Below are positions 54,627 through 64,000 of a DNA stretch of 64,000 nucleotides, piece after piece. Positions within the stretch are counted from its first letter, which is position 1. Each line of letters starts with the position of its first letter. The position numbers and the translations under genes are program-made. Below the pieces are notes generated by a model that worked only from the letters and a program-made list of their open reading frames with translations, was not told the DNA's origin and made no database searches. The stretch comes from Phytophthora hibernalis (lineage: Eukaryota; Oomycota; Peronosporomycetes; Peronosporales; Peronosporaceae): positions 434,001-498,000 of the forward strand of contig JAAKBF010000255.1 of assembly GCA_012656075.1 (NCBI GenBank), read 5' to 3'.

Positions 54627-55872
54627 ATGCCTCGCTCTTCCCGCCGTCAGCATCTGCAGTCAACGCTCTTAATGCTGCAAGACAACAGCCGCCGCCAAGA
54701 GCTAGAGGGGTTCCCTTGCGCGCTGGAAGTGAGCGTGAGCTCTGCGTCTCAGTCCCCACTCTTCGACGATTTTGTAGCCGACGGAGGTGCCGACGCCATC
54801 CTCCGCCTCACGAACTTCCCCTCGAGAAGTCTACACGCTGTGGGGTCTGTTCGAGCCCACGTCACTCGGCACTGGAACGTTGGGCGCGGGAGGCGCTCGA
54901 AGCTCACGGGCAAAGACGTGTACCTCATGATGCTCGTCGTACTGAAGAAACGGAGGGACGTGGAGATGTTATCCAACATCTTTCGGGTCAAGACGCCAAC
55001 CTTTATTAAGACAGTTACCAGCTTCATCCGTGCTGTCACACCGAGGTTGTACGACGATTGGGTGAGCGAAAAAGGCCAGGAGGAAAACATGCGCATGCTC
55101 GTCACGTCTGGGAATACGTTCAAGTACCACCCGTGCGCGCTGTACGCCACTGACGTTTCAAAAGGCCAATCGTCCTGCTGGCAATATGGCCGAAGCCCTT
55201 CCGTTCTACAGTGGCAAGCACAAACTTTACGGGTACAAGGTAGAGGTTTCTGTGAGCCCCCGGGGATTTGCCATCAATTGTACCGAGCATTGTCGTGGTA
55301 ATACTCCCGATATCACCATGTTCCGGCGTAACGAAGCCTTCCACCATGCGACGCGACGCAAGACAGGGGAGGATCGCTCTTTGAGGGATCAGGGTCTCAT
55401 GATCACGGAGTACCCCAACGAATGGGCTGTCCTTGCCGACAAGGGGTACCGGGGCTCGAGCAACATATCCGGTGCATACATCCAACGAAGGGCACCAACC
55501 TGTCAGCGGCGGCAGTCCAGTAGAATGCTGATATCTCCAGCGACCGCATCATCGTTGAGAATTGGTTTGGCCGTTGTGGCGTATCTGTGCCGACAAGTAC
55601 AGGTGGGGGAGGACTTATACGATGATATCTTCCAGGCGTGCGCGGCGTTGACAAATTATCACATTGGTTACTATCCACTCCGCTCAACCAACGGCGACGA
55701 ATACCGCCAGCGCCAAAACAGACTGGTATCCATCGGTCAAGATACGCAGAGAAAGCGACGCCGGGCCCAGGAGAGATACCGTGAGCGCCGGCGCCTTCGT
55801 CAGCGGATGTCACTAGACGACCGGGCATGCAGCGAAGAATCTGAGGATGACAGAGATTTAACGCAGATGTAG
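54627..55872 (+). pseudogene. DDE_Tnp_4-type transposase (PIF/Harbinger or IS5-like), decayed
   Basis: Cut-and-paste DNA transposase. From the ATG at 54627, an N-terminal helical region includes LTGKDVYLMMLVVLKKR. The catalytic core then shows YATDVS (first Asp), a substrate region FYSGKHKLYGYKVEVSVSP, ADITIF-like NTPDITMFRRN, WAVLADKGYRG (second Asp) and, in another frame, SSDRIIVENWFGR (catalytic Glu). The tail has GEDLYDDIFQACAALTNYHI and a basic end. The frame changes near 55175, 55490, 55580 and 55605, and an in-frame TAG stands at 55521. The element is thus not active as read. Terminal inverted repeats were not securely identified. Confidence 0.85.
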
Positions 55873-56695
55873 TGTAGGTCGCGAGTATTTGAGTTCAGGG
55901 TGAGAGACAAAGACTTTTACGAAGTGAAGGTGCAAATCGGAATCTCGAATGTCCAACCTGTTTAATTGCGGGTTTTCCTGTGTTTCGTTTTTTTAATGTC
56001 CAATTCATCACTTCTGAGCTGCATATGAACTGGTTTTGAGATCTGTTGGGCCGTATATCCCAAATCGTTGGGCCGTTCCATCGTTGGGTCGCTACCAGTA
56101 GTGACCAAGCGCTACTGTCAAGCGAAGGCGCAGCCGTAGCGGGCTTTGGGTCGTGTCACCAGCGAGCGCAGCGAGCTACCAGGGGTTTGGGTCCGTGCAA
56201 AGCGCGAGTAAGGGGGCATGATCACCTGTTGAGGATAACGCCAACGGAAGTACGCCTGTGGTTTGCAGCCCGTGTGCGCAGCATACCCAGGACCCAGCAC
56301 GGTACTTAGCCAGCCTAGCTAGTGGCAAGCGAAGTCGCAGTCGTACTGGCTTAGGTCGTGTCACCAGCGAGCCAACAGGGTTTTGGGTCTAAGCGAAGTA
56401 CGAGTACGGGGGCAGGAGCTCGTTGAGGATAGCGACTATGTGTGCGCAGTATGTAAACCTAGGACCTCGCAGTGTTGAAAATGCGACACAAAAAAGTAAA
56501 CATATATGCTGAAGTCTGTTTTTTACATCACTCTAGCCTCTCTTGTGACAGGTTACGTGATGCATTACCGTATGGTCTTAGTCCTTGGCGACAAGGTACA
56601 AACACAGTGATTTGGGTTTTGAGTCGGAAAACCCTAAGATTTGAGACGAATTAACTGTTTTTTAGCGTGTTGTTTTAGCATGCAATTCAACAGGC
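55873..56695. repeat. Imperfect direct repeat of about 150-180 bp
   Basis: The stretch 56118-56300 (AGCGAAGGCGCAGCCGTAGC, GGGTCGTGTCACCAGCGAGC, GTTGAGGATAACG, GTGTGCGCAGCATACCCAGG) recurs in diverged form at 56326-56480 (AGCGAAGTCGCAGTCGTACT, AGGTCGTGTCACCAGCGAGC, GTTGAGGATAGCG, GTGTGCGCAGTATG). The rest of the interval is AT-rich and non-coding. Confidence 0.7.
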
Positions 56696-57145
56696 ATTGA
56701 GCTGGCCGTCACTACTCGTTCCGCTCGGTGTACCTGTCTACGGGTATCTGCAGTGTGGGGAACGTCAACTATTTCATTGCAGACCAGCACGTGACTGGCA
56801 GCTTGACGGTGTTTGGCGGTCAGTCACTTCATCGTGGGCGTCTGTGGTAGCAACCGCAGCGCGTGTCACGCGGACATGGCCTTCATCACAACCATCAACC
56901 ACAGGCTACTGGACGTCACCATGCTGGTCACGGTTGTGTTTCTCGGCTACGCGTTGACGCCGGCTTGGGCAGGCCCGTGGTCAACATGGACTCGTACCTT
57001 TGGGGCTCCAAATTCAACAAGTGCACGTCTTCAGTCAACACGCTCGGTGACTCGACGACGAAGCCCTAACGAATTGTTACGTCGGTGCGGCGGTCTTCAT
57101 CAACTTCAACGCACACGTCATCTTATCTGCTCGAGACGGTTAACG
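56696..57145 (+). pseudogene. Remnant of an unrecognised protein-coding gene
   Basis: Consecutive stretches in different plus-strand frames read like normal protein: VYLSTGICSVGNVNYFIADQ, then HFIVGVCGSNRSACHADMAF and ITTINHRLLDVTMLVTVVFL, then NMDSYLWGSKFNKCTSSVNT, then NCYVGAAVFINFNAHVILSA. The order is collinear and each change needs one base. I do not recognise the family. The remnant is cut on the right by the LINE, and its 5' part is not seen. Confidence 0.45.
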
Positions 57146-57659
57146 TACCACTGTTTATCGAGGCGACGGGCAGTGATCCTGAAAGGGTGAGCGCCTGCGA
57201 GATGGCCACTGGGCCACTCTCTAAATTACCCCGCAAGGGAAAGGACGCTCAGGAGTGGGCTCCAAGGACGCTAGGACCTGAGCTTCGGAACCGAAGACAT
57301 ACACCAGCCAATTGCCTTGATGGAACAGGCCATGGCGGACACGTCCGGGCCAGGACCACCGAGGAAGGGTACGCCGCCGACCGAGGACGCACTACCCCGC
57401 GTGGAGCTGGATGGCGTACGGGGAGAGGAGCGGAACACACGCCCACCACCACTGGGAGGGCCTGGAGGCCAACCAGCACCGGAAATTAAAAGAAGGATGG
57501 GCAACGATTTAGGAGATCCAGCCGCTCATCAGGAAGCGGACGGGGAACGCACCCTACCGCAGATCACGTCACTACCGATACCGAATGCCGGTACCGAGAC
57601 CTAGAGTGATCGCGTCCGCGCTCATGCGCCAAATGTGGAGATAATCACGGAAGAAGTCG

Positions 57660-57709
57660 CCCGGACCTCTCATATGCTAGAGGGCCCGGACCTCTCATAT
57701 GCTAGAGGG
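57660..57709. repeat. Perfect 25-bp tandem duplication
   Basis: The unit CCCGGACCTCTCATATGCTA plus GAGGG occurs twice head to tail in the LINE leader. Slippage or a promoter-repeat unit are both possible. Confidence 0.9.
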
Positions 57710-57896
57710 CGTATGGAATCCAGTGCAAGTCAACAAAAACGGAGATCCACGACCACGTACAGCAGAAGAACGTGGACGACGAGATGGGGGAACCTACACC
57801 GTTGGTCTCGGTGACTAAGAAGAAGGAACAGGCCGTGGGCGAAAAAAGGACCATCGTGGACTGGCGACGCCGGCGGCCCGAACCAGTACGCGTACG

Positions 57897-59477
57897 ATGG
57901 TCACAGCGACTACGACCATACTGAGACGACCAAAACCAGTGTCAACAACCGTAGGGGTGATTGTGGGGCCTACAAAAGGAGATCAATCCAGCATGACGAG
58001 CTTCATACAGCAACCTGCGGAGATCTCAGCCTCCAACACAATTTTAACTATACCAGAGACAGTGCAGACCACAGACGAAGTCAGCGTGGCGGACGACTAC
58101 ATCCCGGCAACGCCAGATTCTCAGGAGGATTTTACTATAGGGGAACCGCACACAGGGACACTGACAGGAGATGCTGACCTGCCAATCCAGATTGGGCAGT
58201 GGCTAGCGAGCTTCAACGGAAGAGATGTGGAAGTTGTGCCTAATGGACAATGTGCGTTTTTAGCTGTGCTGGCTATCACAGTGAATTATGCTGGAGCCAA
58301 TATGGAAAACACGGAAGAAGTGATCGCGGACGCCACGGACCTCAAGTGGCATACGTATACATTGATGATGGCCAACCTCCGAAACGATGTCGAACTGCAG
58401 CTGATTGATCCAATTGAAGAGTGCAACAAGCTGCATCCAGAACACCTGCCGTACACAACGACGCAGAGCGCAACCGCTGCACTTTACGCACATTACAATG
58501 CGGCCAGACGTAGGTCGGCAGACGCACGATTGCAGGCGTCCTTCTGGGCGGGACCCCAAGAATTGCGAGCACTTGCACAGTATTTCAGGGAACCGATCCT
58601 GGTTTTCGACGTGAATGCGGCGGGGGATGCACATGTACAATGTTACTTTTACGGAATGCATAGGATCCAGAATGGCATGGACCCTGAAAGTGGATATATT
58701 CAGCTAATGACGGATCGGCAAGCTACAGAATACCTTCGTACGTGCTGGATTCTCCATGTCCTACCATCAAGCGTGGTATTGAGACACTACGAACGCCACT
58801 TTTACGGAATCAATCACGGAGAGCTTTCTTTAAATGGAAAGCAGAGGAGATCCAACATATGCATCAAGCATCACGGCCGATTTCCCTGGAAAAGTTACAT
58901 TAACAACTTATCGGAGCATGAACGCGCTGTTAATCTCAGTACAGTCAACAGACTCGCGGACAGACCGGAGGTGAATTCTTTACTCATCAAGAGGTGCGAC
59001 ATGCACGAACGAGTGGACGTCGTGCATGCGCGTGTGAGCCTAGCTACGCTTGAAAAACGGGATTGGGAGGCAATACTGCCAGAAAAGGAACAACACATTC
59101 ATGAGGAGTATGGATTAGATAGCTATGCTGCTTCTTCGCAACCGGACACAGCGAGTCCCACAGCAGTCACACTGCCACCACTCCGACATGGTTGTGCTGC
59201 AACAGGGGACATTATGATGATGTCGTATTTCCGAATATTGAGGGTGGGTCCAGACACACCAATGGACGATGTGGACAGCCCCTTGCCACGATTTTGGCCC
59301 ATGCTAACAACAAAACATTCACAAAGTGATGCTCGATCTATCGTAAGGTTGTTTGACATCCCGTCCATTAAACAGCGGGGGCAGGTCGACATCAAAGATT
59401 GGTTACTATGCAACCCAGCAGCGTTGAAACATTACTACGCTTTTCTCCCACACCCATATTATGAAGCCATAACATAG
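57897..59477 (+). CDS. LINE first protein with OTU-like cysteine protease domain
   Basis: 526 residues from the ATG at 57897. After a Thr-rich N-terminus, an OTU-like fold is suggested by VVPNGQCAFLAVLA (nucleophile Cys in the position of the OTU D-G-x-C-x-F box), then FWAGPQELRALAQYFREPIL (the second conserved block with W-G-x-x-E-L) and LRHYERHFYGI (the His block). The C-terminal half has no recognised domain. The frame ends with TAG at 59475, but the same frame continues for 65 codons to 59672 (including MEKWGAVEVYSEQMGALHRM), so this stop may be premature or read through. OTU domains cleave ubiquitin in cellular proteins; the role in LINEs is not settled. Confidence 0.72.
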   Translation: MVTATTTILRRPKPVSTTVGVIVGPTKGDQSSMTSFIQQPAEISASNTILTIPETVQTTDEVSVADDYIPATPDSQEDFTIGEPHTGTLTGDADLPIQIGQWLASFNGRDVEVVPNGQCAFLAVLAITVNYAGANMENTEEVIADATDLKWHTYTLMMANLRNDVELQLIDPIEECNKLHPEHLPYTTTQSATAALYAHYNAARRRSADARLQASFWAGPQELRALAQYFREPILVFDVNAAGDAHVQCYFYGMHRIQNGMDPESGYIQLMTDRQATEYLRTCWILHVLPSSVVLRHYERHFYGINHGELSLNGKQRRSNICIKHHGRFPWKSYINNLSEHERAVNLSTVNRLADRPEVNSLLIKRCDMHERVDVVHARVSLATLEKRDWEAILPEKEQHIHEEYGLDSYAASSQPDTASPTAVTLPPLRHGCAATGDIMMMSYFRILRVGPDTPMDDVDSPLPRFWPMLTTKHSQSDARSIVRLFDIPSIKQRGQVDIKDWLLCNPAALKHYYAFLPHPYYEAIT

Positions 59478-60033
59478 TCGCTAGCAGATATGGAGAAGTG
59501 GGGAGCCGTGGAAGTATACAGCGAACAAATGGGGGCACTGCATAGGATGGCTGACGACGACTCGATGGAAGCTCACGTACGAACCTTCTGCGAGGAATGG
59601 TTAACTGCAGCCTCTGATGGCACGCAGCCATACACGCTATTGCCAGATCGCCTTAACGATGGCAGTGTCTGAACCAGTGGATCTCTCCGGAATTTGGGCG
59701 CGACCAGCCTACTGAACTAACGGAAACTGAATGGAGAATATTGCACATCATACCATACACAGTGAGCGCGTGGGACCAAACACCGATAGGGAGGGCTCCC
59801 CATGGGGCATGGATCACTTAATATGCAGAGTTTCCTTTCCTACGTGGACTAGTGCACGGCATCGTTCAACATGGAGATTGGAGCGGAGCGACTTTAGCGC
59901 CTTCGAAGCAAGCGTGGGGAAGGAGTCGGCGGACAGTGATCAACTGCCACCGACTCCGCGTCAACACTAAAAGCACTTTGGTGCCAACAGACTCTGCAGC
60001 GACAGGGCCAACCATGCAGACCAAACAGTCCCC

Positions 60034-61200
60034 GTGGATCGTAGCAGGGCCACGCATCCAGCGCAGAGAAAAAAATGGAGCACAAAAGACAACCCGAACC
60101 GGAGAGAGGGCACAATACGGCCGCCGACCAAGCGGTACAAACAGCAAGTCATCCAGGATTGCGCCCGATTCATGGGTGGTCAGCAGTACAGCGAGAGGGT
60201 GGCGCCAGGGGACTGGGAACCGAAGGAAGGGGCGGACTGCGTCAACGGACAGGACACTGAGAGGCCTCCAATACCTCGAACTCCCAGGTTGACGGACTTC
60301 TACGCAACGGAAGAAGAAGATGACCGCATATCCAGCGTCCGCAGCCTGTTCGCAATTCACAGGAAACAAACAGTCCAAAGACGAAAGAAAGAGGAGAAGG
60401 CAGCAGGTCCGACACAACGCGGAGGTACACTGCAGGATTCCGATCAAACATTCGGGTTTATCACCCAAAACGTCAAGGGTTTTGGGGCTACTTCCACTGA
60501 CCGAGACAACTGGTTTTCAGCTTTCGGCACTCACGACGATCATAGACAAGCAGACCTGATGTTGATTCAAGAGACGCATGTGTATACGGCGGGAGTAAAT
60601 TGGTTCCTACGTCAATACGCCGGGCGCTGGGGTTTCCGCAGTGACGCAGGACAGCCAGAGCTGTCATACTGGGCACCATCACAGGACAAAAAGGGTGGGG
60701 TGCAATTAAAAATTCTCATAGACCCGTGCGGGTCATTTCGTGCAGCCCCACCCATTTTGAAACTCGATGGCCACCCCACTTTATGGCGGTACGAGGGACA
60801 ATCGATGGTAAGCCCCCAACCGTATGCAACGTATACGCGCCTCATAAACCAGCGGACAGGGAACGATTTTACGACAGTTTGCAGGGGGTGGAATTTGAGG
60901 CAGGCGACATGTTGCTGTTAGGTGGAGATTTGAACTGCACATTAGATGCAGTCCCTGATCGAAGTTATGTGCGAGCTGTGAAAGACTACGACTCCCCCAA
61001 ATTAAGGGAGCTTCTCCAGGTGGGGACTGCTGGATCCAGTGGCGGTCGCCAGACCCACGAAGTGGACAGAAGACAGTTTGTGACAGCTATGCTTACACGC
61101 TACCAGGGAATAAGGAGGCCACTTCTCGACTCGACCGTTGGTATGTTTCTCCCAGCACATTGCCATGGGTCGATGCCTGGAACACAGTGCAGCTCGGCCT
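60034..61200 (+). pseudogene. LINE AP-endonuclease domain (one or more frame breaks)
   Basis: After a basic leader (RREGTIRPPTKRYK), the endonuclease signature starts FITQNVKGFG, continues with ADLMLIQETHV (catalytic Glu) and, after a frame change near 60785, TVCNVYAPHKPADRERF and DMLLLGGDLNCTLD. This belongs to the endonuclease/exonuclease/phosphatase family used by LINEs to nick target DNA. The final catalytic S-D-H block was not clearly seen; the reading degrades after about 61060. Confidence 0.78.
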
Positions 61201-61899
61201 AACGCCGATCATAAATGGGTAAAACTGCACATCCGTTCGCCAGATGACCCTATTCGGGTTCAGAGGTCGTCTCAAATTTACCCGGTACCGGAATATGCAG
61301 CCTCGGCGGTCAGGATGGCAACAACGCAGATCTTGACAACATTCTGGGATCAGATAAACACCGATGGATTTGATGCGAAGGAGACACAGCAACACTGGGA
61401 TGCAATTAAGCAAGAAGTGGCTCGGCGCACGCGAGTGTGCATACGCAAACGACGACCCACGCTGCGAAACACGCTCAAACAAAACTGGCGCGACTCTTAA
61501 GACAACAGCAACGACATCTGGAAGAACCGGATGGCAAAGCTACCAATGTGGAAGCTATTACGGAGGAACTAGACGGACTCTCATTAGAGGATGTAGAGGG
61601 ACCCACCCGGGCAGCTAGATTACGCAGAGCCATCACTGAGTGCAAGAAGGCTAAAGCAACTGCAGGACGGAGAAAACTTTTCAGGGAAGCGACTTACCGG
61701 CCGGGGGAACGACCAAGGCGCTTTTCAAACGAATCTCGAATAAGTTCAGAGACAATGTTGTACACAAGCTGGACCCGATCCTAGGCGCACCATCACGGTC
61801 AGTGCACGAAAAGGCGGAAACATTAGGCGACGCCTGGCAGCCGATCATGCAGCAGGCCGCAGCGAAGGAAGGATGCGTGAAGACAGTGGTGGAATGGAA

Positions 61900-62907
61900 T
61901 GAACTGACAGAGACACCGAGTCCTGAAAAAGTGCAATTGCTGACGACTTCACCGAGGAGGAAGTGAGAATAGCACTGCGAGCGTCCAAGCCTGAGAAGGC
62001 GACTGGACCAGACCGTCTTGGAAACGGATGGTATCGGGAACACGAAGACACGCTAGTACCCATTTTGACGAAACACTTCAGTTATTGGTACGAGAATTGA
62101 GTTTTCTCCAACACATTTTTAGAGGCCGAAATATTCTGCCTCAAGAAGGGTGGAGCACACAATGACGCTCTCAATTTCAGACCACTCGCATTGTTAAACA
62201 CTGATTACAAAATATTCACGCGGTTATTGGCAACCAGAGTGGGCATCACCTGCCGGATCAAATACATCCAAACCAACACGGATTTGTGCCCGGAAAACGA
62301 TCCATGAAACATTGGATTTGTACGATGCCGCCCAGAGGATGGTACTGGCAGATTCGTCACAAAAGAAGCTACTGCACTCTTGTTAGACTTTAAAAAAGTG
62401 TACGACTCACTTGACAGGGGCTATATGCTGGAAGTGCTGCGCAGAAAAGCGTATCCGGATAAATTCATCAACGCAGTCGCAGCGATTCAGGAGGGCACCC
62501 AAGTTCGCTTCCTCGCGAATGGAAGCAAATCTAGGCCAATAACTATAACGAGTGGAATCCGCCAGGGTTACCCGTTAGCGCCGCTGCTATTTCTTCTTGC
62601 CCTGGATCCATTATATCGCAAACTGGATGGCTTCCTAGGAGCGAAAGGGGTCACCATACAATCCGTGGCCGGACAATTCGAACTTCGAGTCGCGGGCTAC
62701 GCAGATGATACGGCGTTATTTGTGCAGGAGGCGGCGGACATCCCTGGTATATTGCGCACATTAGATTTGTTCGGAAGCGCATCAGGGCTACGGACAAACA
62801 CCGGGAAAACGATGGTTATCGCTTTTCACCCCAGTGGGACACAGGACGGAATGTACTACCCACATCACTATCGAATCGAGCAGCGGATGACGCATGTCGA
62901 TACTTAG
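61900..62907 (+). pseudogene. LINE reverse transcriptase domain (stop codons and frame breaks)
   Basis: RT motifs in order: KPEKATGPDRLGNGWY, then after an in-frame TGA near 62099 the stretch NFRPLALLNTDYKIFTRLLA, then LDFKKVYDSLDRGYMLEVL (first catalytic Asp), SGIRQGYPLAPLLFLLALDP, and GYADDTALFV (the YADD box) near 62697-62726. The frame then ends at 62907 and continues in other frames. The segment 62240-62380 is poorly preserved. Active-site residues are present, but as read the enzyme would be interrupted. Confidence 0.85.
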
Positions 62908-64000
62908 GCATACAGGTTGGAAGCTGCATCGAAAAAGTATTTCCTGGAGACTGGCGGCGAAACAACTTAAGGTTCGCTTACTACTAGCAAGCCGGAAACT
63001 ACTGACAGGTGACCTAAGGAGTTTGGTGGCGGGTGCGATCATCATCCCGATGTTATTATACATAGCTACGCATGATTGGCCGCAGGCGGGCGGAGATCAC
63101 AGCCATGGATCGGAAAATTCGGAATTATGTATGGCATGGACACTTCCAACTAGAGGTAGAATCGGCACGGGCATGGCTGGACGCAGATTTGGCGACCCTG
63201 CCACGGTCCGAAGGAGAGCTGGCGATACCGAATTACGGGCGGAACTATATGCGATGGCGGCGACTGTGGTGGGCCGATGGGCCAAACTCGGTACGAAAGC
63301 GATGCACATTGTAGGTGACATCTTATTTGAGACCACCAACAGTGCACTAGCAGCGGCGGTTTACGTCACACCAGAACATGTACCCATCACCAAGCCAGGA
63401 ATAATGCGGAGGCCGACTTTGTGGAAGACAGGGCTCCACCTCATTGCCCAGGCCGGTCGTCAAGAATCGATAACGATGCAGGAGGACAAGCCCATTGTGA
63501 TGACAAATTTCGCTATCACCAAGATGTGTGTGGAAAGGAGATGAATTGACATGTGAACGTGATGTATTGCGACACGGCAGGCGAACTTCAAAAACCAGCG
63601 GGGTCGATGCCCACAAAACAAATGGGCGTCTTTCATCGGGAGGGACTGCCACACGTCAATATCCGGGTGCATACCATATTTGATAAGACCGGCAGATGCA
63701 CGACGCTGACTCAAACGAGTGGATTACATGCAACATCAGCGACGTATCTACAGGACATTGTGACCTGGCAACGTCACTCAAAAGAACACGACGGAGAGGG
63801 TTAGGGATTAGCCAAGATTTTCGCGATGGCGCTACTCATGAATCACACACACATCATACTCATGGCAGCACACCCTCGCGAGATCCCCTTTGTGGCGCAC
63901 CCGAGTGATCACCCGGTCGTGGTGGAACTGTACAAGGGCGAGTGTCCGGTACTGCAGCTCCAAGCATCAGTAACTGGACAATGTGTGAAGACTCTAGTGC
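62908..64000 (+). other. LINE 3' part, frame-broken
   Basis: Short open frames in alternating phases (for example 62894-63544 and 63553-63804) continue the LINE beyond the RT. I could not support an RNase H or zinc-knuckle motif here. The element continues past the window end. Confidence 0.5.

Larger units (their letters stand above)
57190..64000 (+). mobile_element. LINE-type (non-LTR) retrotransposon, runs off the window end
   Basis: It contains, in order, a GC-rich leader with short open frames (57.2-57.9 kb), a first protein with an OTU-like domain (57.9-59.5 kb), an AP-endonuclease domain (60.4-61.1 kb), a reverse transcriptase (61.9-62.9 kb) and further frame-broken sequence to 64000. 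Endonuclease plus RT without LTRs defines a LINE. No poly-A tail or target-site duplication is visible because the 3' end is outside. The 5' boundary is approximate. Confidence 0.85.

Overview
This 64 kb window looks like nuclear DNA of an oomycete, most likely a Phytophthora-like member of the Peronosporales. The call rests on gene content: three RWP-RK transcription factor genes, two 'WRKY19-like' Cys/His repeat genes, a phytochelatin synthase, an ankyrin/TIR membrane protein, an LRR/EF-hand protein, a DDE_Tnp_4-type transposase and a LINE. Genes are on both strands, mostly intronless and separated by 0.1-2 kb. No rRNA, tRNA or CRISPR array was recognised.

Layout. 0-8.5 kb: two RWP-RK genes (+), a mucin-like single-pass surface protein (-) and a PDZ protein (-). 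9.3-9.8 kb: a 504-bp MITE-like element with terminal inverted repeats of about 55 bp. 11.3-11.8 kb: a small acidic protein. 12.1-20.8 kb: a head-to-head pair, a membrane-ankyrin-TIR-TIR protein (-) and an LRR/EF-hand protein (+), sharing about 1 kb upstream. 20.97-24.70 kb: a very large inverted repeat whose outer ~1.34 kb looks identical between arms. 25-36 kb: third RWP-RK gene, phytochelatin synthase, two WRKY19-like genes. 36.6-43.6 kb: a four-copy tandem array of polytopic membrane proteins of unknown function, the last copy a pseudogene. 43.8-47.9 kb: adenylate kinase, a CCDC43 homologue and the first member of a small 'SLSEG / CTAQG' protein family. 49.3-54.1 kb: three more copies of that family inside a segmental duplication, two of them forming an imperfect inverted repeat. 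54.6 kb to the end: a decayed PIF/Harbinger- or IS5-like transposase, short repeats, an unrecognised gene remnant, and a LINE with an OTU-like protease domain, AP-endonuclease and reverse transcriptase, broken by stops and frame changes.

Many otherwise well-preserved genes change frame once or several times. Most of these breaks are explained by one missing base, often in a short homopolymer (T, G or A), as expected from residual assembly indels. Real decay is likely for the fourth membrane gene (internal deletion), the transposase and the LINE. The interrupted host genes are therefore annotated as single loci with the breaks noted. The most interesting content is the divergent TIR/LRR pair, the membrane-protein array with a shared upstream motif, the SLSEG/CTAQG family and the large palindrome.
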